A stretch of DNA of 64,000 nucleotides from Paraburkholderia sacchari (GTDB lineage: Bacteria > Pseudomonadota > Gammaproteobacteria > Burkholderiales > Burkholderiaceae): assembly GCF_000785435.2 (NCBI RefSeq), contig NZ_JTDB02000001.1, forward strand, positions 958,499-1,022,498, in the 5' to 3' direction. Within the stretch, counting starts at the first letter, position 1. Each line of letters opens with the position of its first letter. The notes beneath the pieces were generated by a model. That model was not told the origin of the DNA. It did not search any database and saw nothing but the letters and a program-made list of their open reading frames with translations. Of this stretch, positions 18,622-29,628 are shown in pieces. Made by a program: the position numbers and the translations under genes.

Positions 18622-19416
18622 TCAACCCAGCAGTAGCGCGTCGTCGTCGAGTTTCTCGTGGCGCGTCTGTTCGAACATGCGCAGCAGGTCCGGCACGTCG
18701 AGCCCCCGGCGCTCGTCGCCGGACACGTCCAGCACAACTTGCCCCTGGTGCAGCATCACGGTGCGCTGGCCGTAGTCGAGTGCCTGGCGCATGCTGTGCG
18801 TGACCATCATGGTCGTGAGCTTCGCTTCCTCGACGATGCGCGCGGTCAACTCCAGTACGAACGCGGCCGTCTTCGGGTCGAGTGCGGCCGTATGCTCGTC
18901 GAGCAGCAGAATGCGCGAGGGCTGAAGCGAGGCCATCAGGAGGCTCACCGCCTGGCGCTGGCCGCCCGAGAGCAGGCCGATGCGGTCGGTCAGGCGATTT
19001 TCAAGGCCGAGGTTCAGGAGGCGCAGCTTGTCGCGGAACAGTTCGCGGTCCTGCTTTTTAAGCGCGGGGCCGAAGCCGCGGCGCTTGCCGCGCGCCATCG
19101 CGAGCGCCATGTTTTCTTCGATCGTGAGCGCCTCGCAGGTGCCCGCCATCGGGTCCTGAAACACGCGCGCGACGAGATGCGCGCGGTCCCACGCCTGCTT
19201 TTTCGTGACGTCCTGGCCGTCGATGGTGATCTTGCCGCCATCGACCATCTGGTCGCCGCTGATGGCGTTCAGGAAGGTGGACTTGCCCGCGCCGTTCGAG
19301 CCGATCACGGCCACGAATTCGCCCGTGGGGATTTCGAGCGTGAGCCCGCGCAGCGCGCGCGTTTCGATCGGCGTGCCGGGGTTGAAGGTGAGTCTGAGGT
19401 CTTGTGCGCTGAGCAT
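18622..19416 (-). CDS. ABC transporter ATP-binding protein (tryptophan/tyrosine-type uptake system)
   Basis: 264 residues. All ATPase motifs are present: Walker A GSNGAGKST, Q-loop in RVFQDPMAGT, signature LLSGGQRQAVSLL, Walker B RILLLDEHTAALDP and the switch histidine in MMVTHSMRQAL. The wording LDEHTAALDP and the FQDPMAGTCEALTIEENMALA stretch are typical of the COG1101-type ATPases that pair with COG4120 permeases and COG2984 binding proteins, as in TrpXYZ. It is the last gene of a three-gene operon, 3 bases after the permease. It energises uptake from the inner face of the membrane. The likely substrate is an aromatic amino acid, inferred from the family only. Confidence 0.88.
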   Translation of the reverse strand: MLSAQDLRLTFNPGTPIETRALRGLTLEIPTGEFVAVIGSNGAGKSTFLNAISGDQMVDGGKITIDGQDVTKKQAWDRAHLVARVFQDPMAGTCEALTIEENMALAMARGKRRGFGPALKKQDRELFRDKLRLLNLGLENRLTDRIGLLSGGQRQAVSLLMASLQPSRILLLDEHTAALDPKTAAFVLELTARIVEEAKLTTMMVTHSMRQALDYGQRTVMLHQGQVVLDVSGDERRGLDVPDLLRMFEQTRHEKLDDDALLLG

Positions 19417-19419
19417 CGC

Positions 19420-20316
19420 TTAGGCCCTCCCGTTCTTGCGGGCAAAAAGTTTCTTGCGCGTGGCCGGCAGCACGAGCGCGATCGTCACGAGCACGGCGGT
19501 GACGAGATTCAGGTCCTGCGCCTTCAAGCCGATGAAGTCGCTATTGAGCGCGAGCGCAATGAAGAAGCGATAGAGAATCGCGCCGAGCACGGCCGCGAGC
19601 GTCGTGAGCACGAGGCGTCGCGCGGGCAGAATGCTTTCGCCGATGATGACCGCCGCGAGCCCTATCACGATAGTGCCGATGCCCATCGAGATGTCCGAAC
19701 CGCCTTGGGTCTGCGCGAACAGCGAACCCGCGAGCGCCACTAGCGCATTGGAGAGCGCCATGCCCGCGAGCGTCGCGCGGCCCGTGGCGATGCCCTGGGC
19801 GCGCGCCATGCGCGGGTTCGCCCCGGTCGCGCGTAGCGCGAGGCCGTACTGCGAGGAGAAGAACCAGTCCACGCCGAACTTGGCCGCGAGCACCACGAAG
19901 AACAGCGCGAGCGGACGCAGCACGTAATCGGGCAGCCACGCGGGCTGAATCCTGGTGAAAACGGTGGCTTCGGAAATGAGCGGGACGTTGGGCGCGCCCA
20001 TCACGCGCAGGTTGATCGAATACAGCGCGATCATCATGAGAATGCTCGCGAGCAAATCCATGATCTTCAGGCGCACGTTGAGCCAGCCGGTGATGAAGCC
20101 CGCAATCGCACCCGCGATCATCGCGCCGACGGTGGCGAGAAACGGATCGTGGCCGCTCGCGATCAGCGTTGCCGCAACGGCGCCGCCAAGCGGGAAGCTA
20201 CCGTCGACGGTGAGATCGGGGAAGTTGAGGATGCGAAACGAGATCAGCACCCCGAGGGCGACGAGGCTGAAGATCAGGCCGATCTCGAGCGCGCCCAGTA
20301 GTGAGTAGAGGGACAT
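19420..20316 (-). CDS. ABC transporter permease (COG4120 type)
   Basis: 298 residues with about eight to nine hydrophobic segments and no cytoplasmic domain. It starts MSLYSLLGALEIGLIFSLVA and contains ILNFPDLTVDGSFPLGGAVAA, a signature of this permease family (related to LivH-like permeases). The centre carries ARAQGIATGRATLAGMALSNALVAL, the cytoplasmic coupling region for the ATPase. Spacing to the downstream ATPase gene is 3 bases, while 262 bases separate it from the upstream binding-protein gene. This is a common way of making more binding protein than permease. Confidence 0.88.
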   Translation of the reverse strand: MSLYSLLGALEIGLIFSLVALGVLISFRILNFPDLTVDGSFPLGGAVAATLIASGHDPFLATVGAMIAGAIAGFITGWLNVRLKIMDLLASILMMIALYSINLRVMGAPNVPLISEATVFTRIQPAWLPDYVLRPLALFFVVLAAKFGVDWFFSSQYGLALRATGANPRMARAQGIATGRATLAGMALSNALVALAGSLFAQTQGGSDISMGIGTIVIGLAAVIIGESILPARRLVLTTLAAVLGAILYRFFIALALNSDFIGLKAQDLNLVTAVLVTIALVLPATRKKLFARKNGRA

Positions 20317-20578
20317 GGGGAAATCCTGTTGCGGTCTGCGGCGCGCGAATGGTGGTTGCTGCGCCCGATCGGTCGCCGCCGTCGCGCGGCCCGGGTGAGG
20401 CGGCGCGCCGGCGGGCGCGGAGGCCCGTTCCGGGCTGGTAGTTTTTTACGGCTCGACTGCGGTGTTGCGTGCTGCTTGAGTATTGCCTGCACTTTGTTTC
20501 CGCGCCGTTTCCAATCGGCAACACGCCGCACACGGGGGCGGGCGCGTTGCCTGACGCGGTGGCGCGGGCTGCCTCAAG

Positions 20579-21568
20579 TTACTTCACGACCGTGGTGGCG
20601 TCCTTGAGCAAATCGTCGGAGAGCTTCACGCCTTGCTTCTGTGCGGCGGCCGGGTTCACGTACAGCTGCAGCTTGTTGCTGGTTTCCGATGCGATCGCGC
20701 CGGCTTTTTCGCCCTTCAGGATGCGCACGACCACCTTGCCGGTCTGATGGCCGAGGTCGCTGTAGTCGATGCCGAGCGCTGCGACGGCGCCGCGCTTCAC
20801 GCTGTCCGTATCGGCGGCAACGAGCGGAATCTTCGCGTCGTTGGCCACCTTCACGAGCGCCTCGTAGGCCGAGACGACGTTGTTGTCGGTGTTCGTGTAG
20901 ATCACGTCGACTTTACCGATCAGGCTCTTCGCCGCCGGGCCGATGTCCACGGTGCGCGGCGCGGCCGCTTCCTTGAGCGTCAGACCTTGCTGCGCGAGCA
21001 GGGACTTGAGCTGTTTCACCACCACGACCGAGTTGGCTTCGCCGGGGTTGTAGACCATGCCCACGTTCTTCGCATTCGGCACCACGCGCTTGATGAGCGC
21101 GATTTGCTTGTCGAGCGGGAGCTTGTCGGACACGCCGGTCACGTTGGTGCCGCTGGGAGCCCATGTCTTCACGAGCTGTGCAGCGACCGGATCGGTCACG
21201 CCCGAGTAGACCACAGGCACCGTCTTCGTTGCGGCAACAACGGCCTGTGCCGAAGGCGTGGCGATCGCGACGATCGCGCTCGGGTTGTCGCCCACGAACT
21301 TGCGGGCGATCTGCGCGGCCGTGCCGGTGTTGCCCTGCGCGCTCTGGTATTCCCACTTGAGGTTCTTGGCGGCATCGTAGCCGGCGGCCTTCAGTTCGTC
21401 GCGCACGCCGTCGCGGATCGCGTCGAGGGCGGGGTGCTCGACGATCGACAGCACTTCCACCGTAGCGGTTTCGGCAGCGTGGGCCGCGCCGGTGGCGAAC
21501 GTGATCGCGGCAGCGCCGGCGATCAGCGTAACGGTGGCGGCCTTGGCGGCTTGCGTGAAGCTTTTCAT
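20579..21568 (-). CDS. ABC transporter substrate-binding protein (TrpX-like, COG2984)
   Basis: 329 residues. A signal peptide covers ~1-31 (basic start, then TVTLIAGAAAITFATGAAHA, AHA-A cleavage). The mature protein has the two-lobed periplasmic binding pattern of COG2984 proteins: VEVLSIVEHPALDAIRDGV, EYQSAQGNTGTAAQIA, VVYSGVTDPVAAQLV, PNAKNVGMVYNPGEANS, VDVIYTNTDNNVVSAYEAL and AALGIDYSDLGHQTGKVV. The last two are distinctive of the tryptophan/tyrosine-type group. It is the first gene of the operon, with its promoter expected in the long gap on its 5' side (21569 onward). The ligand is inferred, not shown. Confidence 0.88.
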   Translation of the reverse strand: MKSFTQAAKAATVTLIAGAAAITFATGAAHAAETATVEVLSIVEHPALDAIRDGVRDELKAAGYDAAKNLKWEYQSAQGNTGTAAQIARKFVGDNPSAIVAIATPSAQAVVAATKTVPVVYSGVTDPVAAQLVKTWAPSGTNVTGVSDKLPLDKQIALIKRVVPNAKNVGMVYNPGEANSVVVVKQLKSLLAQQGLTLKEAAAPRTVDIGPAAKSLIGKVDVIYTNTDNNVVSAYEALVKVANDAKIPLVAADTDSVKRGAVAALGIDYSDLGHQTGKVVVRILKGEKAGAIASETSNKLQLYVNPAAAQKQGVKLSDDLLKDATTVVK

Positions 21569-21769
21569 TGTTTGTGATCTCCCCCGAATGCTCGGTTCTT
21601 TGAATTCAGCACGGGTGTGTGCGGCGAGGCAGCGAGCATACCACCGCCCGGCGCGTGTCCGGAACGTGCGCGAGGCCGATGGTGCCCGGATGCGACGGTG
21701 CCGTGGCGGCGCGTGGTAAACCGTGCCGGCGATTTTCAGGAAATATCGTGGATTACCGGAAGTTTTCCC

Positions 21770-22040
21770 GAATTCCGATTGGAAATAATGTTTCGGCGCG
21801 TACTGGGGTTATGGTTTTGATATTTTTTGAAGTGCGCAATTTCCATTGAAATGGAAATGTAATTTTATGAAGTAAAATCAATGGGTTGCGTTGATTCGTA
21901 TTTAGGGTTTTTACTAATCCAGTGGGGTGGTGGATGGGGTGATCGAGTAATTTATTAAAATGATGTTCGATACAAATAAATATAATAGATGAGGTGCCGC
22001 AGCGATTTTTTTGAGAAAGCCGGAATTTCTGATTGGAAAT
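21770..22040. repeat. Imperfect direct repeats flanking an AT-rich segment
   Basis: GAATTCCGATTGGAAAT at 21770-21786 recurs as GAATTTCTGATTGGAAAT at 22023-22040 (one substitution and one inserted base). The ~236 bases between are AT-rich and non-coding. The arrangement could be a decayed insertion or a pair of regulator sites. Confidence 0.5.
21839..21858. repeat. Perfect 9-bp inverted repeat
   Basis: ATTTCCATT and AATGGAAAT are separated by 2 bases inside the AT-rich segment. There is no T-run suitable for a terminator. It could be an operator site or the remains of a mobile element end. Confidence 0.45.
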
Positions 22041-22152
22041 CCGTTTCTCCGCACCGCCGTCAGACGGGCCTGCAGCGGCCCTCAGCCCCATCGATCTCCC
22101 CAGCCCGCTGACATTTCAAGGCTTTTCCGCCCACCGTGGGTAGTTTTCATCA

Positions 22153-22168
22153 ATTGACTGACGTCAAT
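22153..22168. promoter_or_regulatory. Inverted repeat, candidate operator upstream of livK
   Basis: ATTGAC-TGAC-GTCAAT, 6-bp arms with a 4-base spacer, ~330 bases before the livK start. The size and spacing suit a dimeric regulator. Which regulator, if any, is unknown. Confidence 0.3.
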
Positions 22169-22495
22169 ATAGTCATCGATATCCGAAAAAACCCTCGGTT
22201 GCGGAATGGTCAGGTTTATTGATAGCATCCGCGGGTCGCTGATTTTGGCCGGATCACCTTCCAGGTTTGAAATGCAGCGAACGGGGCAGGCGGATCGCTT
22301 GCGCAATAGGGGCCGTACCCACGGTTCCTCCGAACTGAAGCCGCTACCAGGCGGCCGAAACATGCCGGGCCCCGTTGCGTCTTTGTTTTTCTGGCCCGTC
22401 CTTGTTGTCCTCCTGGCTACATTCTCGGGGTGCTGTTCGTTTGCGCAGGTCATGCCGCTTGCCCGGTTGACCCGAAAACAATCGAGGAGCTCCTG

Positions 22496-23623
22496 ATGAC
22501 GCCGCTGTTCAGCTTTAACCGCCTTTCCTCCCTTTCCGTGGCCGCCGCGCTGCTCGCCTTTGGCGCTGCCGCGAACGCCGAAACCGTGAAGATCGCCATT
22601 GCCGGCCCGTTCAGCGGCCCGGTCGCCCAGTACGGCGACATGGTCAAGGCAGGCGCCCTGACCGCAATCGAGCAGATCAACGCCGCTGGCGGCGCGAACG
22701 GCAACAAGCTCGAAGCCGTCATGATGGACGACGCATGCGAGCCGAAGCAGGCCGTCGCCGTCGCGAACAAGATCGTTTCGCAGCACATCCACTATGTGAT
22801 CGGCCACGTGTGCTCGGGCTCGACGATTCCCGCTTCGGACATCTACGAGAACGAAGGCGTGGTGATGGTCACGCCGTCGGCAACCGCGCCGCAGCTCACC
22901 GAAGGCAAGAAGCGCCAGTACATCTTCCGCACGATCGGCCGCGACGACCAGCAAGGTCCCGCCGCCGCCGCGTACATCATCAACAACGTCAAGCCGAAGA
23001 AGGTCGCGATCCTGCACGACAAGCAGTCGTACGGCCAGGGCATCGCCACCTCGGTCAAGTCCGCGCTCGACAAGGCGCACATCCAGGTGGTCGTGTTCGA
23101 AGGCATCAACGCAGGCGATTCGGACTACTCGGCAGTCGTCACCAAGCTTAAGTCGCAGGGCGTGGACTTCGTCTACTTCGGCGGCTACCACCCGGAAATG
23201 GGCCTCCTGATGCGCCAGTCGCGTGAGCAGGGCGTGAAGGCCACGTTCATGGGACCGGAAGGCGTGGGCAACAAGGACGTGACGGCCATCGCCGGCCCCG
23301 CTTCGGAAGGCATGCTCGTGACGCTGCCGGCCGACTTCGCTTCGGACCCGGCCAACGCCAAGCTTGTGAAGGCGTTCGCCGACGCCAAGCGCGACGCGAA
23401 CGGCCCGTTCCAGATGCCGGCTTACGCCGCGGTCGAAGTGATCGCCGACGGCATCGCGGGCGCGAAGAGCACCGACCCGACCAAGGTTGCGGCCTGGATG
23501 CACAAGAACGCCATGAATACGCCGATCGGCAAGGTGGAATACGACGCTCAGGGCGACCTGAAGTCGTTCCGCTTCGTCGTCTACACCTGGCACAAGGACG
23601 CCACCAAGACCGCCGCGAACTGA
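22496..23623 (+). CDS. livK: Branched-chain amino-acid ABC transporter, substrate-binding protein
   Basis: 375 residues from ATG 22496, with GAGGAG 6 bases upstream. The signal peptide covers ~1-24 (LSVAAALLAFGAAANA, then ETVKIAIAGPFSG). The mature protein has the LivJ/LivK pattern: PVAQYGDMVKAGALTAIEQINAAGG, DDACEPKQAVAVANKIV, VIGHVCSGSTIPASDIY, FRTIGRDDQQGPAAAAYI and VDFVYFGGYHPEMGLLMRQ. It captures leucine/isoleucine/valine-type substrates in the periplasm and delivers them to LivHM. It heads the liv operon and is followed by a GC-rich stem-loop before livH. Confidence 0.93.
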   Translation: MTPLFSFNRLSSLSVAAALLAFGAAANAETVKIAIAGPFSGPVAQYGDMVKAGALTAIEQINAAGGANGNKLEAVMMDDACEPKQAVAVANKIVSQHIHYVIGHVCSGSTIPASDIYENEGVVMVTPSATAPQLTEGKKRQYIFRTIGRDDQQGPAAAAYIINNVKPKKVAILHDKQSYGQGIATSVKSALDKAHIQVVVFEGINAGDSDYSAVVTKLKSQGVDFVYFGGYHPEMGLLMRQSREQGVKATFMGPEGVGNKDVTAIAGPASEGMLVTLPADFASDPANAKLVKAFADAKRDANGPFQMPAYAAVEVIADGIAGAKSTDPTKVAAWMHKNAMNTPIGKVEYDAQGDLKSFRFVVYTWHKDATKTAAN

Positions 23624-23651
23624 TCCCGGCGCTGCGCTCCGGGCGCGGCGT

Positions 23652-23687
23652 GAACGTCCCGCTTGCCGCTTCGGCGGGCGGGCGTTC
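23652..23687 (+). terminator. Stem-loop between livK and livH, possible attenuating terminator or mRNA stabiliser
   Basis: GAACG...CGTTC arms with an inner CCCGC/GCGGG-type pairing, lying 28 bases after the livK stop. The T-run after it is short. Such structures often let the binding-protein gene be expressed above the permease genes. Confidence 0.45.
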
Positions 23688-23753
23688 TTGCAGCGCCTGG
23701 TTAGCGTAACGAACTATAAAACTCGGGTCGACACCGCTTTAGAGGTCTTTAAC

Positions 23754-23773
23754 CGGCTTCAATCGGCTTCAAT
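23754..23773. repeat. 10-bp tandem duplication upstream of livH
   Basis: CGGCTTCAAT occurs twice in tandem, with a partial third copy (CGGC), 27 bases before livH. No function can be assigned. Confidence 0.5.
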
Positions 23774-23799
23774 CGGCCTTACGGCCGCGGGGCTTACGC

Positions 23800-24726
<927 letters not shown>

Positions 24727-24736
24727 GGTCATTGCC

Positions 24737-26017
24737 ATGAGTCAGACTGTTTCGGTTCGCGTGGCCGCCAAAGACACACAAGGCCCGTCGTCGTCGCAGA
24801 CCGTGAAGGGCGCGCTCGCCGCGGCCGTCGCGACGATCATCCTCACCGCCCCCATCCTGGGCCTGCAACTCACGCTCGACGGCTACAAGGTGGTGCTGCA
24901 GCAGCACTGGCGTCCCGTGTGGATCGCGGCCGCCATGGTGTTCGTGTTCCAGCTCGTGAAGCCAATGTTTGCGCGCGCAACGAGTTATGTACGCTTGCCC
25001 AAAGCGCCCGCACTCGGCGCGCGCCAGCAGCGCGCAGCCATCTGGGTGCTGCTCGCGTTCGGCGCAGTGTTCCCGTTCATGGGCTCGCGCGGCGCGGTGG
25101 ACGTGGCCACGCTCGCGCTCATCTACGTGATTCTGGGCCTGGGCCTCAATATCGTGGTGGGCTTCGCGGGCCTGCTCGATCTCGGTTATGTGGGCTTTTA
25201 CGCGGTGGGCGGCTATACCTATGCGCTGCTCAACCAGTATTTCGGCTTCACGTTCTGGGAATGCCTGCCGCTCGCGGCGCTTGCCTCGGCAACGTTCGGC
25301 TTCCTGCTCGGTTTTCCGGTGCTGCGCCTGCGCGGCGATTATCTTGCGATCGTGACGCTCGGATTCGGCGAGATCATCCGCCTGCTGCTCAATAACCTCA
25401 CGAGCATCACCGGCGGCCCGGACGGCATCTCCGGCATCGCCAAGCCCACCGTGTTCGGCTTCGAACTCGCGCGCCACGCGAGCGTGGAAGGCGCGAAGAC
25501 GTTCAACGACCTGATCGGCGTCGAGTACAGCGGCATGCACATGGTGATCTTCCTGTACCTGCTCGGGCTGGTGCTGGTGGCGTTCACGCTGTTCGTCACG
25601 AGCCGCCTGCTGCGCATGCCGATGGGGCGCGCGTGGGAAGCGCTGCGCGAAGACGAAATCGCGTGCCGCTCGCTCGGCCTCAATCCCACCCGCATCAAGC
25701 TTTCGGCGTTCACGCTGGGTGCGTCGTTCGCGGGCCTCGCGGGTGCGTTCTTCGCGGCGCGCCAGGGGCTCGTCACGCCCGAGTCGTTCACCTTCATCGA
25801 GTCGGCGCTGATTCTCGCCGTGGTAGTACTGGGCGGCATGGGCTCGCAGCTGGGCGTGGTGCTCGCGGCGGTGCTGCTCACGGTGCTGCCCGAAGTCGCG
25901 CGCGGCTTTGCCGAATATCGCATGCTGATTTTCGGTCTGGTGATGGTGCTGATGATGATGTGGCGTCCGCAGGGCCTGTTGCCCGCAAGCCGTCCGCATG
26001 TGGAGTTGCCGCAATGA
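24737..26017 (+). CDS. livM: Branched-chain amino-acid ABC transporter permease LivM
   Basis: 426 residues from ATG 24737. It has an N-terminal extension of ~100 residues with two membrane helices, as in other high-affinity LivM proteins. The conserved core follows: [49 protein letters not shown], and the ATPase-coupling loop [21 protein letters not shown]. It ends with [15 protein letters not shown]. It pairs with LivH in the membrane. The stop overlaps the livG start (ATGA), so translation is coupled. Confidence 0.93.
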   Translation: MSQTVSVRVAAKDTQGPSSSQTVKGALAAAVATIILTAPILGLQLTLDGYKVVLQQHWRPVWIAAAMVFVFQLVKPMFARATSYVRLPKAPALGARQQRAAIWVLLAFGAVFPFMGSRGAVDVATLALIYVILGLGLNIVVGFAGLLDLGYVGFYAVGGYTYALLNQYFGFTFWECLPLAALASATFGFLLGFPVLRLRGDYLAIVTLGFGEIIRLLLNNLTSITGGPDGISGIAKPTVFGFELARHASVEGAKTFNDLIGVEYSGMHMVIFLYLLGLVLVAFTLFVTSRLLRMPMGRAWEALREDEIACRSLGLNPTRIKLSAFTLGASFAGLAGAFFAARQGLVTPESFTFIESALILAVVVLGGMGSQLGVVLAAVLLTVLPEVARGFAEYRMLIFGLVMVLMMMWRPQGLLPASRPHVELPQ

Positions 26018-26783
26018 GCGCACAAGCGTTGTTGAAAGTAGCGGGCCTGCAGATGCGCTTCGGCGGTCTGCTGGCCGTGGACGGCATCGACTTCGATGTG
26101 CGTCCGAATGAAGTGTTCGCGATCATCGGGCCGAACGGCGCGGGCAAGACCACGGTGTTCAACTGCGTGGGCGGCTTCTACAAGCCGACCGCGGGCGACA
26201 TCGTGCTCGACGGTCACGCCATCACGGGCCAGCCGAGCCATCAGGTCGCGCGCCGCGGCCTCGTGCGCACGTTCCAGAACATTCGTCTGTTCAAGCAGCT
26301 CACGGTGCTGGAAAACCTCATGGTCGCGCAGCACCTGAAGGTGAACCGCAACATGCTGAGCGGCCTGTTCGCGACGCCAGCGTACCGCCGCGCCGAACGC
26401 GCGGCGCTCGAGCGCGCCGCGTACTGGCTCGATCGCGTGGGCCTGAAGCAGGTGGCCAACCGCGAGGCGGGCACGCTTTCGTATGGTCATCAGCGCCGCC
26501 TCGAAATCGCGCGCTGCATGATCACCGATCCGCGTCTGCTGATGCTCGACGAACCTGCTGCGGGCCTCAATCCGCAGGAGAAGATCGAGCTTCAACAGAT
26601 GGTGGACGGCTTGCGCAACGAGTTCGGAATCTCGGTACTCCTGATCGAGCACGACATGAGTCTCGTGATGGGCGTGTCGGACCGCATCCTCGTGATGGAG
26701 CATGGCAAGCCGATCATGATCGGCTTGCCCGACGAAGTGCGCAACGACCCGCGCGTGATCAAGGCCTATCTCGGAGAGGACTG

Positions 26784-26784
<1 letters not shown>
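26014..26784 (+). CDS. livG: Branched-chain amino-acid ABC transporter ATPase LivG
   Basis: 256 residues from ATG 26014, overlapping the livM stop. Motifs: Walker [31 protein letters not shown] (Q-loop and the LivG-specific stretch), signature [13 protein letters not shown], Walker [14 protein letters not shown], and H-loop [21 protein letters not shown] in place of LSGG is normal for LivG. One of two ATPases that drive LivHM. It overlaps the livF start by one base (TGATG). Confidence 0.94.
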
Positions 26785-27485
<701 letters not shown>

Positions 27486-27543
27486 GTGGGCGGCTGAGCG
27501 CCTGCGTGTTTAATTAGCGCTGCTTCTGCTAATCGGGCATTCC

Positions 27544-27590
27544 GGCCCGCGCAATTACCGCACTTGTGCGGCGGCTGCGCGGGCCGTTTT
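27544..27590 (+). terminator. Intrinsic terminator of the liv operon
   Basis: GGCCCGCGCA pairs with TGCGCGGGCC, an inner CCGCA/TGCGG hairpin lies in the loop, and TTTT follows after one base. Placed 58 bases after the livF stop. Confidence 0.8.
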
Positions 27591-27783
27591 CATTCCAGCC
27601 TTCGCTGAAAACTTTCAATTCAGTTTCGATTTGCTGCGATTTTCTTTCTGGTTACGACATGCGTAACGAACGCTGGACAAGCGGGCTGCGCTCACGATAA
27701 TTGAGCGTCCCGCGCGCGCGGCGGCAGGCGGCACAGACCATGCGCGATGTGCGGGTATTCGAGTCAAACCAGGGAGTGGTTGG

Positions 27784-28389
27784 ATGTCTGAAGACTATGA
27801 AGTGCACGGCCCACACGATCACGCGGTCGAGCATGCGGCTGCGGGCCACGGTGGCCATGGCGATGGCGCGCGCGATCCGTTTCCGGGGCGCATGGCGGTC
27901 GTGACCGCGATTCTCGCATCGATTGGCGCGATCCTCGCTTACCAGAGCGGCAACAGCGAAAACCTCGCGCTCTACTATAAGAACGAGGCGGCCATTCGCA
28001 AAACCGAGGCGGCGAATCAATGGGCCTGGTATCAGGCCAAGGGCGAGAAGCAGCACCTCGCCGAACTTGGCGCTGCGCTGGCGGCGCTCACGCCGGGCTC
28101 GACCGAGGCGCAGCGTCGCTTCACTGCCGAAGCCGATCGCTATAGCAAGGAGAAGGAGCCGATTCGCGCGCAGGCAGAGTCGCTGGAAAAGCAGGTGGCG
28201 CAAGACGACGCTCACGCGGAGGAACTGCTGCATGGGCACCATCGCTGGGCGCAGGCGACCACGCTGATCCAGATTTCCATCGCGCTCACGGCGATTACGC
28301 TGCTCACGCGGAGCAAGTGGCTGATGTGGGCTTCGCTGGGCGTGGGCGCGACGGGGGTGGTGCTGGGCGCGCTGGCGTTCTTCGCGTAG
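27784..28389 (+). CDS. DUF4337-family membrane protein
   Basis: 201 residues. The N-terminus is His-rich (HGPHDHAVEHAAAGHGGHGDG). A membrane helix at ~38-56 (RMAVVTAILASIGAILAYQS) is followed by YYKNEAAIRKTEAANQWAWYQAKGEKQHLAELG, characteristic of DUF4337. A charged helical region follows, then two C-terminal helices (TLIQISIALTAITLL, WLMWASLGVGATGVVLGALAFF). The function of the family is unknown. The His-rich head might bind metal, which is inference. It stands alone between the liv terminator and a convergent gene. Confidence 0.82.
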   Translation: MSEDYEVHGPHDHAVEHAAAGHGGHGDGARDPFPGRMAVVTAILASIGAILAYQSGNSENLALYYKNEAAIRKTEAANQWAWYQAKGEKQHLAELGAALAALTPGSTEAQRRFTAEADRYSKEKEPIRAQAESLEKQVAQDDAHAEELLHGHHRWAQATTLIQISIALTAITLLTRSKWLMWASLGVGATGVVLGALAFFA

Positions 28390-28450
28390 CGCGGGTCCGA
28401 TTTGGAGTGGGCGTTGGCACGGCCGTTCATGTGCGCCGCTTGACTACTGC

Positions 28451-28948
28451 TTACCCTCCGCAGACGATGGCCGTGAGCAGCAACGGCACAACCGACTGCA
28501 CGATGGCGTCGCTATTGGCCTCGTGCACGCGCGTGCGGACCGATTCCGCAGGTGCGGAAACCACCACACCGTAGAGCGGCGCATTGAGCTCCTTGCCCGC
28601 ACCGCGATGAAAGAGGGTGTCGTCGTGCGCGTAGCCGAGCACGACGTAAATGGGAAAGCCGAACGCGCTCAGGCGGTTGCCGTGCACGGGGCGAAAGGCG
28701 TTGACCGAATTCGCTTCCACCCGGCTTGGTTTCGGGTCGATGGATTTTTCTTCAATCAGTGTTGAAATAAACTCATGCGGGTTCGACTTGCAGTCGAACT
28801 GCTGGTCGCGCGCCTGGTCGTGTGCCGAGCCCTGCGATGGTGCCCATTGCGCCTTCGCGGCGCGCGGCATGGCAAGGGCGGCAAGCCCCGCGCACAGCGC
28901 ACAAAGCACGATGAACAAGGGCATGACGGTGATTTGGCGCGCTTTCAT
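28451..28948 (-). CDS. Hypothetical secreted or lipid-anchored protein
   Basis: 165 residues. A hydrophobic signal (LFIVLCALCAGLAALAMPRAAKA) precedes a mature part starting QWAPSQGSAHDQARDQQ. One cysteine (FDCKSNPH) is in the mature part, and the C-terminus is again hydrophobic (AIVQSVVPLLLTAIVCGG), so the protein may stay membrane-attached at both ends. I recognise no family. The frame is open with codon use like its neighbours, but no strong ribosome site is visible; a second ATG nine codons downstream is possible. Confidence 0.6.
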   Translation of the reverse strand: MKARQITVMPLFIVLCALCAGLAALAMPRAAKAQWAPSQGSAHDQARDQQFDCKSNPHEFISTLIEEKSIDPKPSRVEANSVNAFRPVHGNRLSAFGFPIYVVLGYAHDDTLFHRGAGKELNAPLYGVVVSAPAESVRTRVHEANSDAIVQSVVPLLLTAIVCGG

Positions 28949-29142
28949 GAGTGACGGGAAAAATCACTGGTGTTTCTTGATCACATTCGACACCCTATTC
29001 GACACCCAAACGCCATCGGTGTTCAAGTGGCGCGGCATGTAAATTGCGCAGTTTTGCGCCGCGCCGCACATTCAAGCCAGATATTGGTGCGCGAGATGGC
29101 GGCCTTGGTTGCCTCGCGCGTATGGCCGTCTTGCAACCGCCG

Positions 29143-29628
29143 TTAAAGCATCGATTTCGCTTGGGCAAGGATTGTGTCGCAAACTTTCTTCTTGGCGGCT
29201 TCCTGGAGGCCGGCGCTCGAAAGGTCGAGCTGCTGGCCGTTGCCGGTCTGGAGGATGCCGTTGGCGCCCTGCTTGTAGCCGGGGTCCGTGCTCGATGCGC
29301 CGCCGGGCAGCTTGCCGAGCAGCGAGTTCTGCACGTTGCTGGCGGTGTCGGCATTGAGGAAGTTGTTCTGCACGCAGTACTGGATCAGACCCGTGACGTT
29401 GCCGAGGCCGCCCGAGGTGAGCGAAGAACCGGAGAGCGCACCGCCGAGGTTGCCGAGGCTTCCCAGGCTGCCGGCCGCGCCGGTGGCCGAAGTCGAGCCG
29501 CTGCCGGCTGCCTGGTTGAGCAAGTTGCCGAGCTGCGCCTGCGCGGCATTCCACGGCGCGAGCAGAGCGGCGGCGACACCTGCCGCGGCGACCAGTGCGC
29601 GCGCACTGCGCAATGCGGAAGTATGCAT
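29143..29628 (-). CDS. DUF2501-family secreted protein
   Basis: 161 residues, start chosen from AGGAG 9 bases upstream. The signal peptide runs to about residue 31 (ALVAAAGVAAALLAPWNAAQA). A Gly/Ser/Leu-rich low-complexity stretch follows (residues ~32-72). The conserved end matches DUF2501/YjjA-type proteins: GNVTGLIQYCVQNNFLN, NVQNSLLGKL, DPGYKQGANGILQTGNGQQLDL, KKKVCDTILAQAKSML. Two conserved cysteines could form a disulfide in the periplasm. The function of the family is not established. Confidence 0.8.
   Translation of the reverse strand: MHTSALRSARALVAAAGVAAALLAPWNAAQAQLGNLLNQAAGSGSTSATGAAGSLGSLGNLGGALSGSSLTSGGLGNVTGLIQYCVQNNFLNADTASNVQNSLLGKLPGGASSTDPGYKQGANGILQTGNGQQLDLSSAGLQEAAKKKVCDTILAQAKSML

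Larger units (their letters stand above)
21569..22495. promoter_or_regulatory. 927-base divergent intergenic region between TrpX-like gene and livK
   Basis: No convincing gene is seen. The middle (about 21760-22040) is strikingly AT-rich for this genome and holds an inverted repeat and a pair of flanking direct repeats, listed separately. A short open frame at 22206-22496 has no family resemblance or good ribosome site and is not called. The region should carry the promoters of both divergent transporter operons. Confidence 0.55.

Noticed and set aside
20423..20447. GCCCG/CGGGC stem with TTTTTT on + in the TrpX-permease gap
   Set aside because: The stem is only 5 bp, the T-run is 6 bases away, and it faces against the operon; too weak to call.
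22206..22496. 96-codon open frame before livK
   Set aside because: No family resemblance, no good ribosome site, and it runs into the livK ribosome site region.
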